The notes: generated by a model from the letters alone, not told the origin. 48,853 bases of DNA from Gammaproteobacteria bacterium (GCA_029287435.1 JARFRD010000118.1:1-48853); one strand, 5' to 3'. Numbered from the stretch's first letter, positions 8,341-16,471 are shown. Translations and numbers: made by a program.

Positions 8341-8547
8341 TCAGAGAGGCACAACCTTGTTTGCACACGGTCCCTTTTCACTTTGTCCTATTTCGTATTC
8401 TACTTTCTGGCCATCACTGAGCGTCGCATAACTGCCACCACTCTGGATTTCAGTATGATGAACGAACAGATCTTTTCCCCCATCGTCTGGAGTGATGAAA
8501 CCGAAACCTTTGTCTGGATTGAACCACTTTACTGTACCTGTACTCAT
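8341..8547 (-). CDS. Cold-shock domain protein (CspA family)
   Basis: This 68-residue protein is a single cold-shock OB-fold domain that binds single-stranded RNA or DNA and acts as an RNA chaperone. The RNP1 motif KGFGFI (residues 13-18) and RNP2 motif LFVHH (27-31) are intact, and the N-terminus [16 protein letters not shown] is typical of the family. Length is normal. It lies alone on the minus strand, converging with the SDR gene. A roughly 120-base AT-rich region precedes it, long enough for a promoter and leader, but I cannot identify a defined cold-box. Whether it is cold-induced or constitutive cannot be told from sequence. No cspA to cspE ranking is attempted. Confidence 0.95.
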   Translation of the reverse strand: MSTGTVKWFNPDKGFGFITPDDGGKDLFVHHTEIQSGGSYATLSDGQKVEYEIGQSEKGPCANKVVPL

Positions 8548-8693
8548 GTCGTATTTTTCCTCGTTATACTAATATTAATTAAACTACTGTGCTCTGACTT
8601 TATTACAGAATTATTTATCAACATGCATCATAACTGAAATGCGCTAATCATTCTTCGATACATAACATTAGAACTGTGGGGTATTCATACGAC

Positions 8694-8723
8694 TGACCGC
8701 TATCGGCCAGAAGCGGCCGTTCA
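8694..8723. repeat. Dispersed palindrome, copy 3 (best preserved)
   Basis: CCGCT (8697-8701) and AGCGG (8712-8716) flank a ten-base loop ATCGGCCAGA, with extended GACCGCT/AGCGGCC context. It is the clearest member of the set also seen near 6227, 8253 and 9363. Similar GGCC-loop palindromes are widespread in Gammaproteobacteria, which is recollection and not a search result. Confidence 0.55.
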
Positions 8724-8727
8724 GAAA

Positions 8728-8794
8728 CCGTGGTCTGTCCCCGGTTATTCGTCCCCGGTTATTCCGTGGTCTGTCCCCGGTTATTCCGGTTATT
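8728..8794. repeat. Short tandem repeat, GTGGTCTGTCCCC units
   Basis: A 22-base unit containing GTGGTCTGTCCCCGGTTATT occurs at 8728-8749 and identically at 8764-8785. A 14-base partial copy (CGTCCCCGGTTATT) sits between them at 8750-8763, and a nine-base remnant CCGGTTATT lies at 8786-8794. It abuts palindrome copy 3, so the two form one repetitive block. Units are directly adjacent, with no unique spacers, so it is not a CRISPR array. Confidence 0.8.
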
Positions 8795-9034
8795 CGCGGG
8801 AAAATAACTGGATGATCACTATAAATCGGAAGCCACTGTATAGCAATAGAATGATTGCATTTCGATACTTCGGCGCAACCAGGCCGACGCATGAATTTGC
8901 TGGACAAAGCAGGTGTATCTACCAGATTTCTTGAGAATATGTCTGGCATCATGTAATTGGAGGATTTGTTATTGCAATAGAATCTTATACGCAATAAGCC
9001 TTCACGCTTATAGATATTTAAACAAAAATCCCTG
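8795..9034. other. Non-coding AT-rich stretch
   Basis: No supportable gene. A TTG-initiated minus-strand frame (8668-8994) crosses the tandem repeat and is rejected. A weak AAGC/GCTT hairpin near 8997-9010 lies downstream of the small ORF at 9035 and might end its transcript. Confidence 0.4.
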
Positions 9035-9148
9035 TTATTTTCCTCTGTTATCCTGCGTTTCCTGATGAGAACGAGTTAAATAAATTACGATAAAAGATAA
9101 ACCAACTGCAACTGTCATAACCGAATATGTCAATGTATCTAAAATCAT
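9035..9148 (-). CDS. Predicted small single-pass membrane protein
   Basis: A 37-codon frame starts at the ATG at 9148 and ends with TAA at 9035. A good ribosome binding site (AAGGT, plus-strand complement 9157-9161) lies eight bases upstream. The product has a short polar N-terminus (MILDTLTYS), one hydrophobic helix of about 15-18 residues (VMTVAVGLSFIVIYL) and a hydrophilic basic/acidic tail (TRSHQETQDNRGK), the layout of small subunits or regulators of membrane complexes. I do not recognise the family. A Fur-like palindrome lies about 100 bases upstream. Evidence is start context and topology only; conservation has not been tested. Confidence 0.5.
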   Translation of the reverse strand: MILDTLTYSVMTVAVGLSFIVIYLTRSHQETQDNRGK

Positions 9149-9245
9149 TTGTACATACCTTAATTTGATTTAAATAAAACTTAAAATGCTTTTTAATATT
9201 AACTACCTGTATGTAAAACGTATCAAAACACCCTCAATTGCAAAA

Positions 9246-9257
9246 TGATAATTATCA
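9246..9257. promoter_or_regulatory. Fur-like palindrome
   Basis: TGATAATTATCA is a perfect 12-base palindrome flanked by A/T. It resembles the Fur half-site arrangement (GATAAT repeats), but the half-sites are closer together than in the classical 19-base box. It lies upstream of the small membrane ORF. Binding is inference. Confidence 0.35.
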
Positions 9258-9362
9258 ATTACGCAAGCTGACTTGATATTTCTTGATATCAGTCAATATA
9301 CTGATGAGCACGCTCTAATAATCAAGCTGGATCTATCAGAGATTATAAGGTTGTTTGATTAC

Positions 9363-9382
9363 CCGCTTTTGATCCAAAGCGG
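9363..9382. repeat. CCGCTTT/AAAGCGG hairpin beyond pyrC'
   Basis: A perfect seven-base stem with a six-base loop TGATCC lies 30 bases beyond the pyrC' stop. There is no T run, so it is a poor intrinsic terminator. Its shape matches the dispersed CCGCT/AGCGG palindromes of this island. Confidence 0.5.
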
Positions 9383-9412
9383 ATATTCGGGATAGGCGAT
9401 TGGATGGGTGCG

Positions 9413-10696
9413 TTATTGGTCCGATGAAAAGACAAGTTCGCCATTGATGATCGTGTAGCGATTCTTGCCCTGGAAATTCCAGCCTTCGAATGGCGTATTC
9501 TTGCCGTGACTTAGCATGCTTTCAGTATCGAGCTGCCAGTCTGCGTCAGGATCATAAATGCAGATATCGGCAATTTCACCTTCTCTCAGTGTGCCTGCAC
9601 TGATACCGAGAATGGCCGCAGGCTTACTGGTGATCAAACTGAGTGCTGTATATGTCGGTACCACCTGTTCGCGCACAAGGCGCAGGCTTAGCGGCAGTAG
9701 CGTTTCAAGACTCGATATGCCTGGCTCGGTACTGGCGAAAGGCGCCTGTTTGGCATCAATTTCATGCGGCTGATGATCGGAGCAAATCGCATCAATCACC
9801 CCGTCCTGAACACCTCTACGCAAGGCTTCCATATCACGTTGACTACGCAAAGGTGGCAGGACATGGTATATGCTGTTGAAGCTGCTGATATCCATCTCGT
9901 TAAGGAACAGTTGGTGAGCACTGACATCAGCTGTAACCGGTAAACCCTGATCCTTGGCATCTGCAATAAGACGGACTGCATGTGCGGAAGACAGGCGACC
10001 AAAATGTGCTTTGACTCCGGTTTCGGCAATCAACATCAGGGAGCGAGAAATGGCTACAGTTTCGGCGGATACCGGTATACCCTGCAGACCAAGGCGACTT
10101 GCCACGCGACCGTCATGCGCACATCCGCCGGCACTCAGCCAGTGATCATCCGGTTCGATGAAGACAGCCATGTCATAGTTGGCTGCATAGGCATAGGCAC
10201 GTTTCAATACCTGGGTACTCTCGACAGGTCTGCGTGTGTTACTGACACCAACACAGCCTGCTGTTTGTAACGCGGCCATTTCACTGAGCAGCTGACCCTT
10301 GAGGCCCGTGGTCAGGGCGCCGAGTGTCAATACCTTTGTGTGTGCCGCCATCAGTGTTTTGTGGTGAATCAATTCAACCACGGCAGGTTCATCGATCACC
10401 GGATCAGTATCAGGCGGGCAACACAGTGTAGTGATGCCAGCACTGGCTGCGGCAATCGTTTCACTTTGAATGTTGGCTTTAAATTCGAGGCCGGGTTCAC
10501 GCAGGCGGGCACACAGGTCGACGATACCGGCACTGATGATCAGCCCGGTTGCATCGATGGTTTTGTCGGGCTCGAAGCCAGGCAGGGCATCACCCAGTGC
10601 GATGATCTTGCCGTCTTCGATACAGACACTACTCGTTTTAACGGTTTCACTGACCGGGTCGAGGATTAAACCATTGGAAATCAGCAGGCGGCTCAT
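9413..10696 (-). CDS. pyrC': Dihydroorotase-like PyrC', metal ligands lost
   Basis: This 427-residue amidohydrolase-fold protein aligns with type I dihydroorotases but lacks the active site. The metal-binding HxH of DLHVHLREPG reads [10 protein letters not shown] (about 60-69). The His of the IHCED-like segment is replaced (FIEPDDH), and the second His of the HxxHVST segment is Arg (HFGRLSS). The Asp in SDHQPH is kept. In Pseudomonas such a non-catalytic homologue, PyrC', is a structural partner of aspartate transcarbamoylase. The same role is inferred here because the gene overlaps the end of pyrB by four bases (ATGA), indicating translational coupling and probably fixed stoichiometry. A genuine dihydroorotase must be encoded elsewhere. 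The ligand losses are seen directly; the structural role follows from the Pseudomonas case. Confidence 0.93.
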   Translation of the reverse strand: MSRLLISNGLILDPVSETVKTSSVCIEDGKIIALGDALPGFEPDKTIDATGLIISAGIVDLCARLREPGLEFKANIQSETIAAASAGITTLCCPPDTDPVIDEPAVVELIHHKTLMAAHTKVLTLGALTTGLKGQLLSEMAALQTAGCVGVSNTRRPVESTQVLKRAYAYAANYDMAVFIEPDDHWLSAGGCAHDGRVASRLGLQGIPVSAETVAISRSLMLIAETGVKAHFGRLSSAHAVRLIADAKDQGLPVTADVSAHQLFLNEMDISSFNSIYHVLPPLRSQRDMEALRRGVQDGVIDAICSDHQPHEIDAKQAPFASTEPGISSLETLLPLSLRLVREQVVPTYTALSLITSKPAAILGISAGTLREGEIADICIYDPDADWQLDTESMLSHGKNTPFEGWNFQGKNRYTIINGELVFSSDQ

Positions 10697-11721
10697 TGTT
10701 CTTCTCCGCTGATTTCGGCCTCGGGCTCACGCCCAAGCACCATGGACATTATGGCCATGCGTACGGCGATACCGTATGTGACCTGGTTCAGGATGACTGA
10801 ACGTGGCCCGTCAGCGACACTGGATTCGATTTCTACGCCGCGATTAATTGGGCCCGGGTGCATGACGATGGCATCGTCTTTCGCAGCCTTGAGCTTATCT
10901 TCGGTGAGGCCGTACTCACTGTAGTATTCGTGTTCGCTGGGTAGTAATGCACCCTGCATGCGTTCCTTCTGCAGCCGCAGCATGATGATCACGTCAGCGT
11001 CTTTTACACCTTTTGCGAGATCGTGATAAACCTTGACCCCCATATCTTCTATGTCGTTCGGGACCAGGGTTCTGGGTGCGATAACGCGCACATCACCTGT
11101 GTTCAGCGTGTTGAGCGCATGTATCTGCGAGCGAGCGACGCGAGAATGCAGCAGGTCACCAACAATAGCGACTCGCAGGTTGCCGAAGTCACCCTTGAAG
11201 CGACGAATGGTAAACATATCCAGCATGGCCTGTGTCGGATGTGCATGCCAACCATCACCGGCATTGATTACGCTGATGTGTGGTGCGACATGGCTGGCAA
11301 TAAAGTGTGCAGCACCGGAATCGCTGTGACGCACGATGAACATGTCACATAGCATCGCCTGCAGATTTTGCAGTGTGTCCAGTAACGATTCTCCCTTGGT
11401 CGTTGCCGAGGTGCTGATATTGATGTTTAGAATATCGGCGGACAGACGCTTGGCAGCCAGCTCAAAGGTGGTGCGTGTTCGTGTACTGGCTTCGAAAAAC
11501 AGGTTAACGATTGTTTTACCGCGAAGGATAGGGACTTTCTTCACACGCTGTTCATTGACGTTGGCAAAACTTTCTGCCGTATCAAGAATGCTGGTCAGAA
11601 TTTCGCTACCCAGTCCTTCGACGGTCAGGAAATGTTTTAGCCGCCCATTTCTGTCAAGCTGGATGTTCCAGTTATCATTGCCGATGAGGCTGTCGGTTGG
11701 TTTGCTGGGCTTGTTAACCAC
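10693..11721 (-). CDS. pyrB: Aspartate carbamoyltransferase catalytic subunit
   Basis: PyrB condenses carbamoyl phosphate with L-aspartate, the committed pyrimidine step. The carbamoyl-phosphate loop [15 protein letters not shown], the [11 protein letters not shown] and [11 protein letters not shown] segments, and HPGPINRG near the C-terminus are all present. The open frame extends to a TTG at 11742, but a GTG at 11721 has a strong ribosome binding site (AAGGGG, seven bases upstream) and gives a 342-residue protein close to Pseudomonas PyrB, so that start is chosen. The N-terminal extension relative to E. coli PyrB is typical of the Pseudomonas-type enzyme that needs PyrC'. A short ACCCG/CGGGT hairpin followed after ten bases by TTTTTT lies upstream at 11761-11789; it could affect expression but is weak evidence. 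Confidence 0.96.
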   Translation of the reverse strand: MVNKPSKPTDSLIGNDNWNIQLDRNGRLKHFLTVEGLGSEILTSILDTAESFANVNEQRVKKVPILRGKTIVNLFFEASTRTRTTFELAAKRLSADILNINISTSATTKGESLLDTLQNLQAMLCDMFIVRHSDSGAAHFIASHVAPHISVINAGDGWHAHPTQAMLDMFTIRRFKGDFGNLRVAIVGDLLHSRVARSQIHALNTLNTGDVRVIAPRTLVPNDIEDMGVKVYHDLAKGVKDADVIIMLRLQKERMQGALLPSEHEYYSEYGLTEDKLKAAKDDAIVMHPGPINRGVEIESSVADGPRSVILNQVTYGIAVRMAIMSMVLGREPEAEISGEEQ

Positions 11722-11841
11722 GCGATTTCCCCTTGCCGGCAATGGTGAGCCTGGTGGTATAAAAAATTGAGTGGAAACCCGGTGCGGGTAAGGTCTGAAT
11801 ATTATTGCAAGTAGCTATGCCTGTTAGATTCAGCCAGTCAG

Positions 11842-12339
11842 TCATGTAACAACAAACTCCAGTGGTTCAGGTCCGGTCAGTTTAATGTGCTGGTCCGGTT
11901 TTAGATCCAGTTTCTGTCCTATTGCATCAGCCTGTATTGGCAACTCATGGCCGCCCCGATCGACAAGGCAGGCCAGAATGATACTGGCAGGTCGGCCGTA
12001 GTCAAAAATCTCGTTCATTGCAGCACGAATAGTGCGCCCGGTTTGTAGTACATCATCGACCAGCACGATGTGCCTGTCTTCAACCTGTGGTGGCAGGCTG
12101 GAAGGTTTGACTTTTGGGTTCATGCCGATGCGGGAAAAATCGTCACGATAAAAACTGATGTCCAGTGTTGAAAGCGTTTGTGTCAGGCCAAGTTTGGCAT
12201 GGAGGATATTGGCAACCCAGACGCCGCCCGTGTGAATACCAACCATCAACGGATCATCTATTGAGCGCTCTTCGAGGAGTCGCTGCAAGTCATCTGCCAG
12301 TTTACCCAGAAGCTGTTCTGGCTTGGCAATGTCACTCAT
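11842..12339 (-). CDS. pyrR: PyrR bifunctional regulator/uracil phosphoribosyltransferase
   Basis: This 165-residue protein belongs to the PyrR family of the type I phosphoribosyltransferase fold. The PRPP-binding loop VLVDDVLQTGRTIRAA is at residues 92-107, and the N-terminal LMVGIHTGGVWVA and the C-terminal LVDRGGHELPIQ segments are typical. In Firmicutes PyrR binds pyr mRNA. In Gammaproteobacteria the gene sits upstream of pyrB, as here, and a regulatory role in pyr expression has been reported for Pseudomonas, with UPRTase activity in some members. It follows ruvX by 19 bases and precedes pyrB by about 100-120 bases, within one minus-strand operon. Family assignment is secure; whether it binds RNA here cannot be judged. 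Confidence 0.94.
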   Translation of the reverse strand: MSDIAKPEQLLGKLADDLQRLLEERSIDDPLMVGIHTGGVWVANILHAKLGLTQTLSTLDISFYRDDFSRIGMNPKVKPSSLPPQVEDRHIVLVDDVLQTGRTIRAAMNEIFDYGRPASIILACLVDRGGHELPIQADAIGQKLDLKPDQHIKLTGPEPLEFVVT

Positions 12340-12358
12340 AGATGTCGAGCCTTTGTCG

Positions 12359-12784
12359 CTAGTCAGTGTGCGTGTTTAGCCATGATTGAACTATGATGGC
12401 TGCGGCCATTTTATCAATCTCGTGCTTGTTGTGCTTGGAAATTTTCATGTCCTGCTTCAGCTGTTCTTCGGCAGCGTAGGATGAAAGGTTTTCATCGACC
12501 AGGAAGACGGGCAGGCTGAAACGCTGCTCAAGTTCGCGGCTGAATTTTTTTACAGCCTGTGTTATCTCGGTTTCACTACCATCGAGCATGGTGGGTAGAC
12601 CCACGATCAGGGCGTCAGGTTTCCATTGCTTGATGTGTTGCTCGATACTTTCCCAGTCGGGGTTGTTATCCACAGACTGAAGTGTGGTCAGTGGTGAAGC
12701 AGTATTGGTAATGGTTTGCCCGGTGGCCACACCGATACGCTTGAGGCCGAAATCGAAGCCGAGTACAGACCTTATTTCGCTCAT
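12359..12784 (-). CDS. ruvX: YqgF/RuvX RNase H-fold nuclease
   Basis: RuvX (YqgF) is a Holliday-junction-resolvase-like protein of the RNase H fold, linked to pre-16S rRNA 5' processing and DNA recombination. The 141-residue length is standard. The first strand motif GFDFGLKRIGVATG (9-22), the VGLPTMLDGSE segment (61-71), DENLSSYAAEEQL (family usual DERLTTxxAE) and the terminal IDKMAAAIIVQSWL are visible, with the acidic residues expected of the active site. It overlaps algH by four bases (12781-12784), showing translational coupling, the same order as in E. coli (yqgE-yqgF) and Pseudomonas. Secure. Confidence 0.95.
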   Translation of the reverse strand: MSEIRSVLGFDFGLKRIGVATGQTITNTASPLTTLQSVDNNPDWESIEQHIKQWKPDALIVGLPTMLDGSETEITQAVKKFSRELEQRFSLPVFLVDENLSSYAAEEQLKQDMKISKHNKHEIDKMAAAIIVQSWLNTHTD

Positions 12785-13338
12785 GCGTGACCGGGGTCGT
12801 TGCTCATTAAACTCAGGTTGACACCCAGCAGGTCTGCAGCAGCCTGCCAGCGGTCCTCTACCGGTGTTTCGAATATGATCTGTTCTTCAGCGGGGCAGCT
12901 GAGCCAGGCGTTGGCTGCAAGTTCATTTTCCAGTTGTCCGGGTCCCCAGCCGGCATAACCGAGCGCAACGATAGTGTCGTTTGGGCCGCTGCCTTCGGCG
13001 ATGGCCTGCAGGATATCTTTGGATGTTGTCAGTGCAATCGACTCGTTAACCACCAGGCTTGAGTCCCAGCGGCCGACCGGTCGATGCAGGATGAATCCGC
13101 GGTTTTCCTGGACGGGCCCGCCGATATACACGCTTTCTTTGGCTACCGATTCTGAACAGGGTATTTTCATCTGCGCCATGACATCTTTCATCTTGATGTC
13201 AGATTTGCGGTTGATGATGATGCCAAACGTACCATTGGCGTCATGCTCACAGATATAGGTTACCGCTTGTGAAAAGTTTTCATCCATCAGGCTCGGCATG
13301 GCGATGATGAAATGATTGGTGAGGTTGTTGTCACTCAT
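12781..13338 (-). CDS. algH: YqgE/AlgH family protein
   Basis: A 185-residue DUF179 (PF02622) protein, named for the P. aeruginosa alginate regulator AlgH; its biochemical activity is unknown. The family hallmarks are clear: NHFIIAMPSLMDENFSQAV at the N-terminus, YICEHDANGTFGIIINR (about 28-44), VYIGGPVQENRGFILH (about 71-86) and ALGYAGWGPGQLENELAANAWL (about 126-147). It lies between tonB (gap of two bases) and ruvX (overlap of four bases), the conserved order. The protein is soluble with no signal peptide. Role in this organism is undetermined. Confidence 0.94.
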   Translation of the reverse strand: MSDNNLTNHFIIAMPSLMDENFSQAVTYICEHDANGTFGIIINRKSDIKMKDVMAQMKIPCSESVAKESVYIGGPVQENRGFILHRPVGRWDSSLVVNESIALTTSKDILQAIAEGSGPNDTIVALGYAGWGPGQLENELAANAWLSCPAEEQIIFETPVEDRWQAAADLLGVNLSLMSNDPGHA

Positions 13339-13340
13339 AC

Positions 13341-14228
13341 TCAGTTTGTTCGCAGACTGTTGTTGCTCTGGAATTCCCAGCTGCGAGTGATGTGTATGAT
13401 ATCAGCCTCTTTACGGAGTTTTGGTGGAAATGGCGGATAAGGTGCTGCGAGTTGAACGATGCGTTTGGCGGCATCGTCGAGTACCTGGTGTCCCGATGAT
13501 TTGCGTAAATCGGTTTTTATCAGGTTACCTTCGGCGTTAATCACTACGTCCAGTATCAATGTGCCACTAAGCTTGTCGCGACGGGCCTGGTCGGGATAGT
13601 TGAGGTTGCCGATACGCTCGACGCGATTGATCCACTGGCGCATGTAGCTTGCAGGCACGAATTCACGCGTGCTGGAAGTCAGGTACATGGCGCGTGACTT
13701 CTGGGAAGAATGTTCAATGCGTGTACTCAGTTCCTGTGCAAGGCGTGCAGTCTTGTTGTTCTGTTGCTGGTTCTGCTGTTGCCGGGTGATGTCTTCCGGG
13801 CTCTGCCGATTGATATCAGTTTTTATCGCATAGTCGGAATCATCCTGCGACAACAGGGCCATTTTTTCATCGCGTTGCTGGCTGGCCTGTTCCTGCTGCG
13901 AAGTCGCCATGGCCATACCGGGATTCTTCGACAGGCTGGGGGCGGTAAACAGGTCGCGTGGTCGACTGGGCTGTTCGTTGTCACCACCACCTTTCTGGGT
14001 GACCTGTGCGAGGTACTTGGCATCTTCTTCTTCCGAAGGATTCTGCGTCTGTACCAGGATCACGTCCAGGGCGGGTGCTGATTCGAAATCGGATGAAGGC
14101 ATGATGCTGAAGGTGACGCCAAGAATGACGATGCCGTGAAAAACCGCTGCCAGGAACAGGGTGAGCCCCAGGCGATCATTATCGGTGATTTGAGGTGCGC
14201 CTCTGGGCGCGCTGACTACTGCATTCAT
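13341..14228 (-). CDS. tonB3: TonB-like energy transducer (TonB3 type)
   Basis: This 295-residue protein has a short cytoplasmic N-terminus, one uncleaved membrane segment (about residues 20-40, LGLTLFLAAVFHGIVILGVTF), a long periplasmic spacer rich in Gln, Ser and charged residues (about 75-190), and a C-terminal TonB domain with YPDQARRDKLSGTLILDVVINAEG (about 217-240). It lacks the long Pro-rich stretch of classical TonB. Position, just upstream of algH-ruvX and near pilG, matches P. aeruginosa tonB3 (PA0406), which is required for twitching motility and pilus assembly. No exbB/exbD lies nearby, as in that locus. A role in pilus biogenesis rather than iron uptake is therefore inferred. Confidence 0.88.
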   Translation of the reverse strand: MNAVVSAPRGAPQITDNDRLGLTLFLAAVFHGIVILGVTFSIMPSSDFESAPALDVILVQTQNPSEEEDAKYLAQVTQKGGGDNEQPSRPRDLFTAPSLSKNPGMAMATSQQEQASQQRDEKMALLSQDDSDYAIKTDINRQSPEDITRQQQNQQQNNKTARLAQELSTRIEHSSQKSRAMYLTSSTREFVPASYMRQWINRVERIGNLNYPDQARRDKLSGTLILDVVINAEGNLIKTDLRKSSGHQVLDDAAKRIVQLAAPYPPFPPKLRKEADIIHITRSWEFQSNNSLRTN

Positions 14229-14282
14229 TATTATTATATTGATCGCATTCTGATCACAGAATAAATACGAGTATAGACATTA

Positions 14283-15350
14283 TTATAGTGGTTGGCTGAG
14301 CAGAATGGGTGAACTCTCGTGATTTGTGAGATTAATGCGCTTTTGCATTGCCGGGTTCATATGGATCCGACCCTCGGTATCCACCAGCATGACATACTTG
14401 ATGCCCATGGAGCGGGCTGTTGCGTACCAGCGCTCAGGACCGGCGACAAACAGTGCTGTTGCTGCAGCATCGGCCTCACCGGCATCCTGGTGTATCACGG
14501 TGACGGAGGCTGTACCCGTGGCCGGGTAACCTGTTGTCGGGTCCAGTATGTGGTGATAGCGCCTGCCTTCATGCATGTAATAACGCTCGTAGTCGCCGGA
14601 GCTGAAGACACTTTCGTTATCTTGTGCTTCCAGCCAGGCGATGACACCTTGTTGCCGGGGATGGCGTATACCAATGCGCCAGGCCCGGTCACCGCGCTGA
14701 CCAAGCACGCGCAGGTCACCGCCGGCATTAATCACAGCATGCTTGATGCCCTGGCTCTGCAGGTCATCAAGCGCAAGATCGATGGCATAACCTTTGGCGA
14801 AAGCACCGAAGTTGAGTTCTACCGCAGGATTCTGACTGGTGAGTACACCGTTCTCGATCGCCAGGTCATCCATGGACGGTGCGAGTCCGGTTAGCCTGTC
14901 GATAGCATCTGCTGCTGGCGGTTGAATATCCGGTTCATCGTGCCGGTGCATTTGCCAGAGCCGTATCAGTTTGCCAATCGCGGGGTTGAACAGGCCCTGA
15001 CTGCGTTCATAGAGCTGCTTTGATGCAGTTATCAGGGGGGTAATTGAGTCCGGTGGCGGAAATGATTTACCCTCTGCGATTGAGGCATTGGTCTTGCGCA
15101 GGTCGCTGTCTTGCCATGGAGTCCACTGCGCATGGTAACGATGGAAGTCACTTTCAAGCTTGTCAAAAGCCTGGTTCGCGGTGTCTTCGTCGATATCATA
15201 CAGGGTGATTTCAATCAGGGTGCCGAATACAAACACGGTGTGTTTGTGTTCCGATGGCCCTTGTGTACACGCAGAAACACCCATGATCAGCCCTGAAACC
15301 AGGCCGAGGAAAAGCAGGCGCGATGGATTGATGAATCTAATGGTGGGCAT
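14283..15350 (-). CDS. apbE: FAD:protein FMN transferase ApbE (lipoprotein)
   Basis: ApbE covalently attaches FMN from FAD to threonine residues of periplasmic flavoproteins such as Nqr and Rnf subunits. The N-terminus is a lipoprotein signal with lipobox VSAC (Cys about residue 28 from the chosen start). Typical segments follow: FGTLIEITLYD, FNPAIGKLIRLWQ, ELNFGAFAKGYAID, VINAGGDLRVLG and HHILDPTTGYPA, then the Asp/Thr-containing C-terminal metal site around AGEADAAATALFV. The open frame reaches a TTG at 15380 that overlaps gshB; the ATG at 15350 is preferred because it gives a normal-length signal peptide. About 355 residues. Finding it between gshB and tonB is not part of the Pseudomonas order and looks like an insertion. 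No target flavoprotein is encoded in the window. Confidence 0.93.
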   Translation of the reverse strand: MPTIRFINPSRLLFLGLVSGLIMGVSACTQGPSEHKHTVFVFGTLIEITLYDIDEDTANQAFDKLESDFHRYHAQWTPWQDSDLRKTNASIAEGKSFPPPDSITPLITASKQLYERSQGLFNPAIGKLIRLWQMHRHDEPDIQPPAADAIDRLTGLAPSMDDLAIENGVLTSQNPAVELNFGAFAKGYAIDLALDDLQSQGIKHAVINAGGDLRVLGQRGDRAWRIGIRHPRQQGVIAWLEAQDNESVFSSGDYERYYMHEGRRYHHILDPTTGYPATGTASVTVIHQDAGEADAAATALFVAGPERWYATARSMGIKYVMLVDTEGRIHMNPAMQKRINLTNHESSPILLSQPL

Positions 15351-15372
15351 GCTCAGGGTTAAAAATCCGGGG

Positions 15373-16319
15373 TCAGTCAAGTCGTTGTTCGATGCAGTCC
15401 ATCAGTTGCCCGGCAATGTCGAGATCATATTGCTTGTCGAGTTCGCGGATGCAGGTCGGGCTGGTGATGTTGATTTCCGTGAGGTAATCACCGATCACAT
15501 CCAGTCCGGCAAACAGAATACCTTTTTCCTTGAGTCGCGGTGCAACCTGCTCACATATCCACCAGTCCCTGTCGCTTAGTGGAACCCCGATGCCTTCAGC
15601 GCCGGCGACAAGGTTGCCACGGAACTCACCTTCAGCCGGTACGCGTGCCAGTGCGTAAGGCACGGCTTCGCCATCAATCAGCAGCACGCGCTTGTCGCCG
15701 GCACGGATCTCTGGAATATAGCGTTGCGCCATAATGGTCTTGTCACCGGAAAGCGTCATCAATTCAAGGATCACCGACAGATTCTGGTTATCCGGTTGCA
15801 CGCGGAAGATTGAGTGCCCCCCCATGCTGTCCAGGGGTTTGAGAACGACATCCCGGTGTTCGCTAACAAACTGTCGGATCCGGTCGGGATCGCGACTGAC
15901 CAGCACTGGTGTGCAGCACTGCGGAAATTCGGTGATGAACAGTTTTTCATTGGCATCCCTGAGACTGGCGGTGCTGTTGACTACCAGCGTGCCGGCGCGC
16001 TCGGCTTGCTCGAGCAACCAGGTCGTGGTGATGTATTCGATATCGTAGGGTGGGTCCTTGCGCATCAGAACCGCGTCGAGTTCGGACAGGGCAATATCCT
16101 GTTCAGATTTAATCGAGAACCAGCCGCCTGTGTCGTCTTTTACCTCGACAATACGTGTTGCCGCGCGTGATTCCATGCCGTCAGAGTAGAGGTCGTCTGC
16201 TGTATATAATGAATAGCCCAGCCGCGGCGCTGCGCGGCCAGCATCATCGCAAAGCTGCTGTCTTTGATAATTTTGATGTGCTCGATCGAGTCCATCACGA
16301 TGCCGATTGATCGGTTCAT
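15373..16319 (-). pseudogene. gshB: Glutathione synthetase, frame broken by a one-base deletion
   Basis: GshB ligates gamma-glutamylcysteine and glycine with ATP. The continuous frame to 16176 encodes only 267 residues and lacks the usual N-terminus. The missing part is present upstream in another frame: from an ATG at 16319, 41 codons read MNRSIGIVMDSIEHI...SSFAMMLAAQRRGWAIHYI, a clear GshB N-terminus. The frames would join at 16197, where CAGCAGACGACC appears instead of CAGCAGGACGACC (coding strand), a missing G. Repair gives 315 residues, the normal family length. The ATP-grasp part is intact (LMRKDPPYD, VLKPLDSMGG, EINITSPTCIRE). A real mutation, an assembly error, or use of an internal start at 16176 (which would lack the first beta-strand domain) are the options. 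Confidence 0.85.
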
Positions 16320-16471
16320 ATCCGGGCCTGTGTCAGGTTTCTGAGTCGCTCAACTGTAAAGGAATCTGCTGGATCACACAATTCAACGATATATGCGCAA
16401 GTATTAATTGCTAATGTAAATTTCATGGTCTACATTCAGATTATAACAATGTCTTTCCGGGCTAATAATTA

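Larger units (their letters stand above)
9149..9412. other. Upstream region of the small ORF and pyrC' downstream region
   Basis: AT-rich intergenic region without a further gene. It holds a TGATAATTATCA palindrome (9246-9257) and a CCGCTTT/AAAGCGG hairpin (9363-9382), both listed separately. Confidence 0.5.

Noticed and set aside
8728..8794. Possible CRISPR array
   Set aside because: Units are adjacent with no unique spacers, lengths vary from 9 to 22 bases, and no cas genes are present.
8668..8994. 108-codon minus-strand frame starting with TTG
   Set aside because: It crosses the palindrome and tandem repeat, so its ITGDRPR repeats only translate DNA repeats. There is no ribosome binding site and no family resemblance.
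11761..11789. pyrB leader attenuator with ACCCG/CGGGT hairpin
   Set aside because: The stem is only five bases and the T run begins ten bases after it. Kept as a remark in the pyrB entry, not as a feature.
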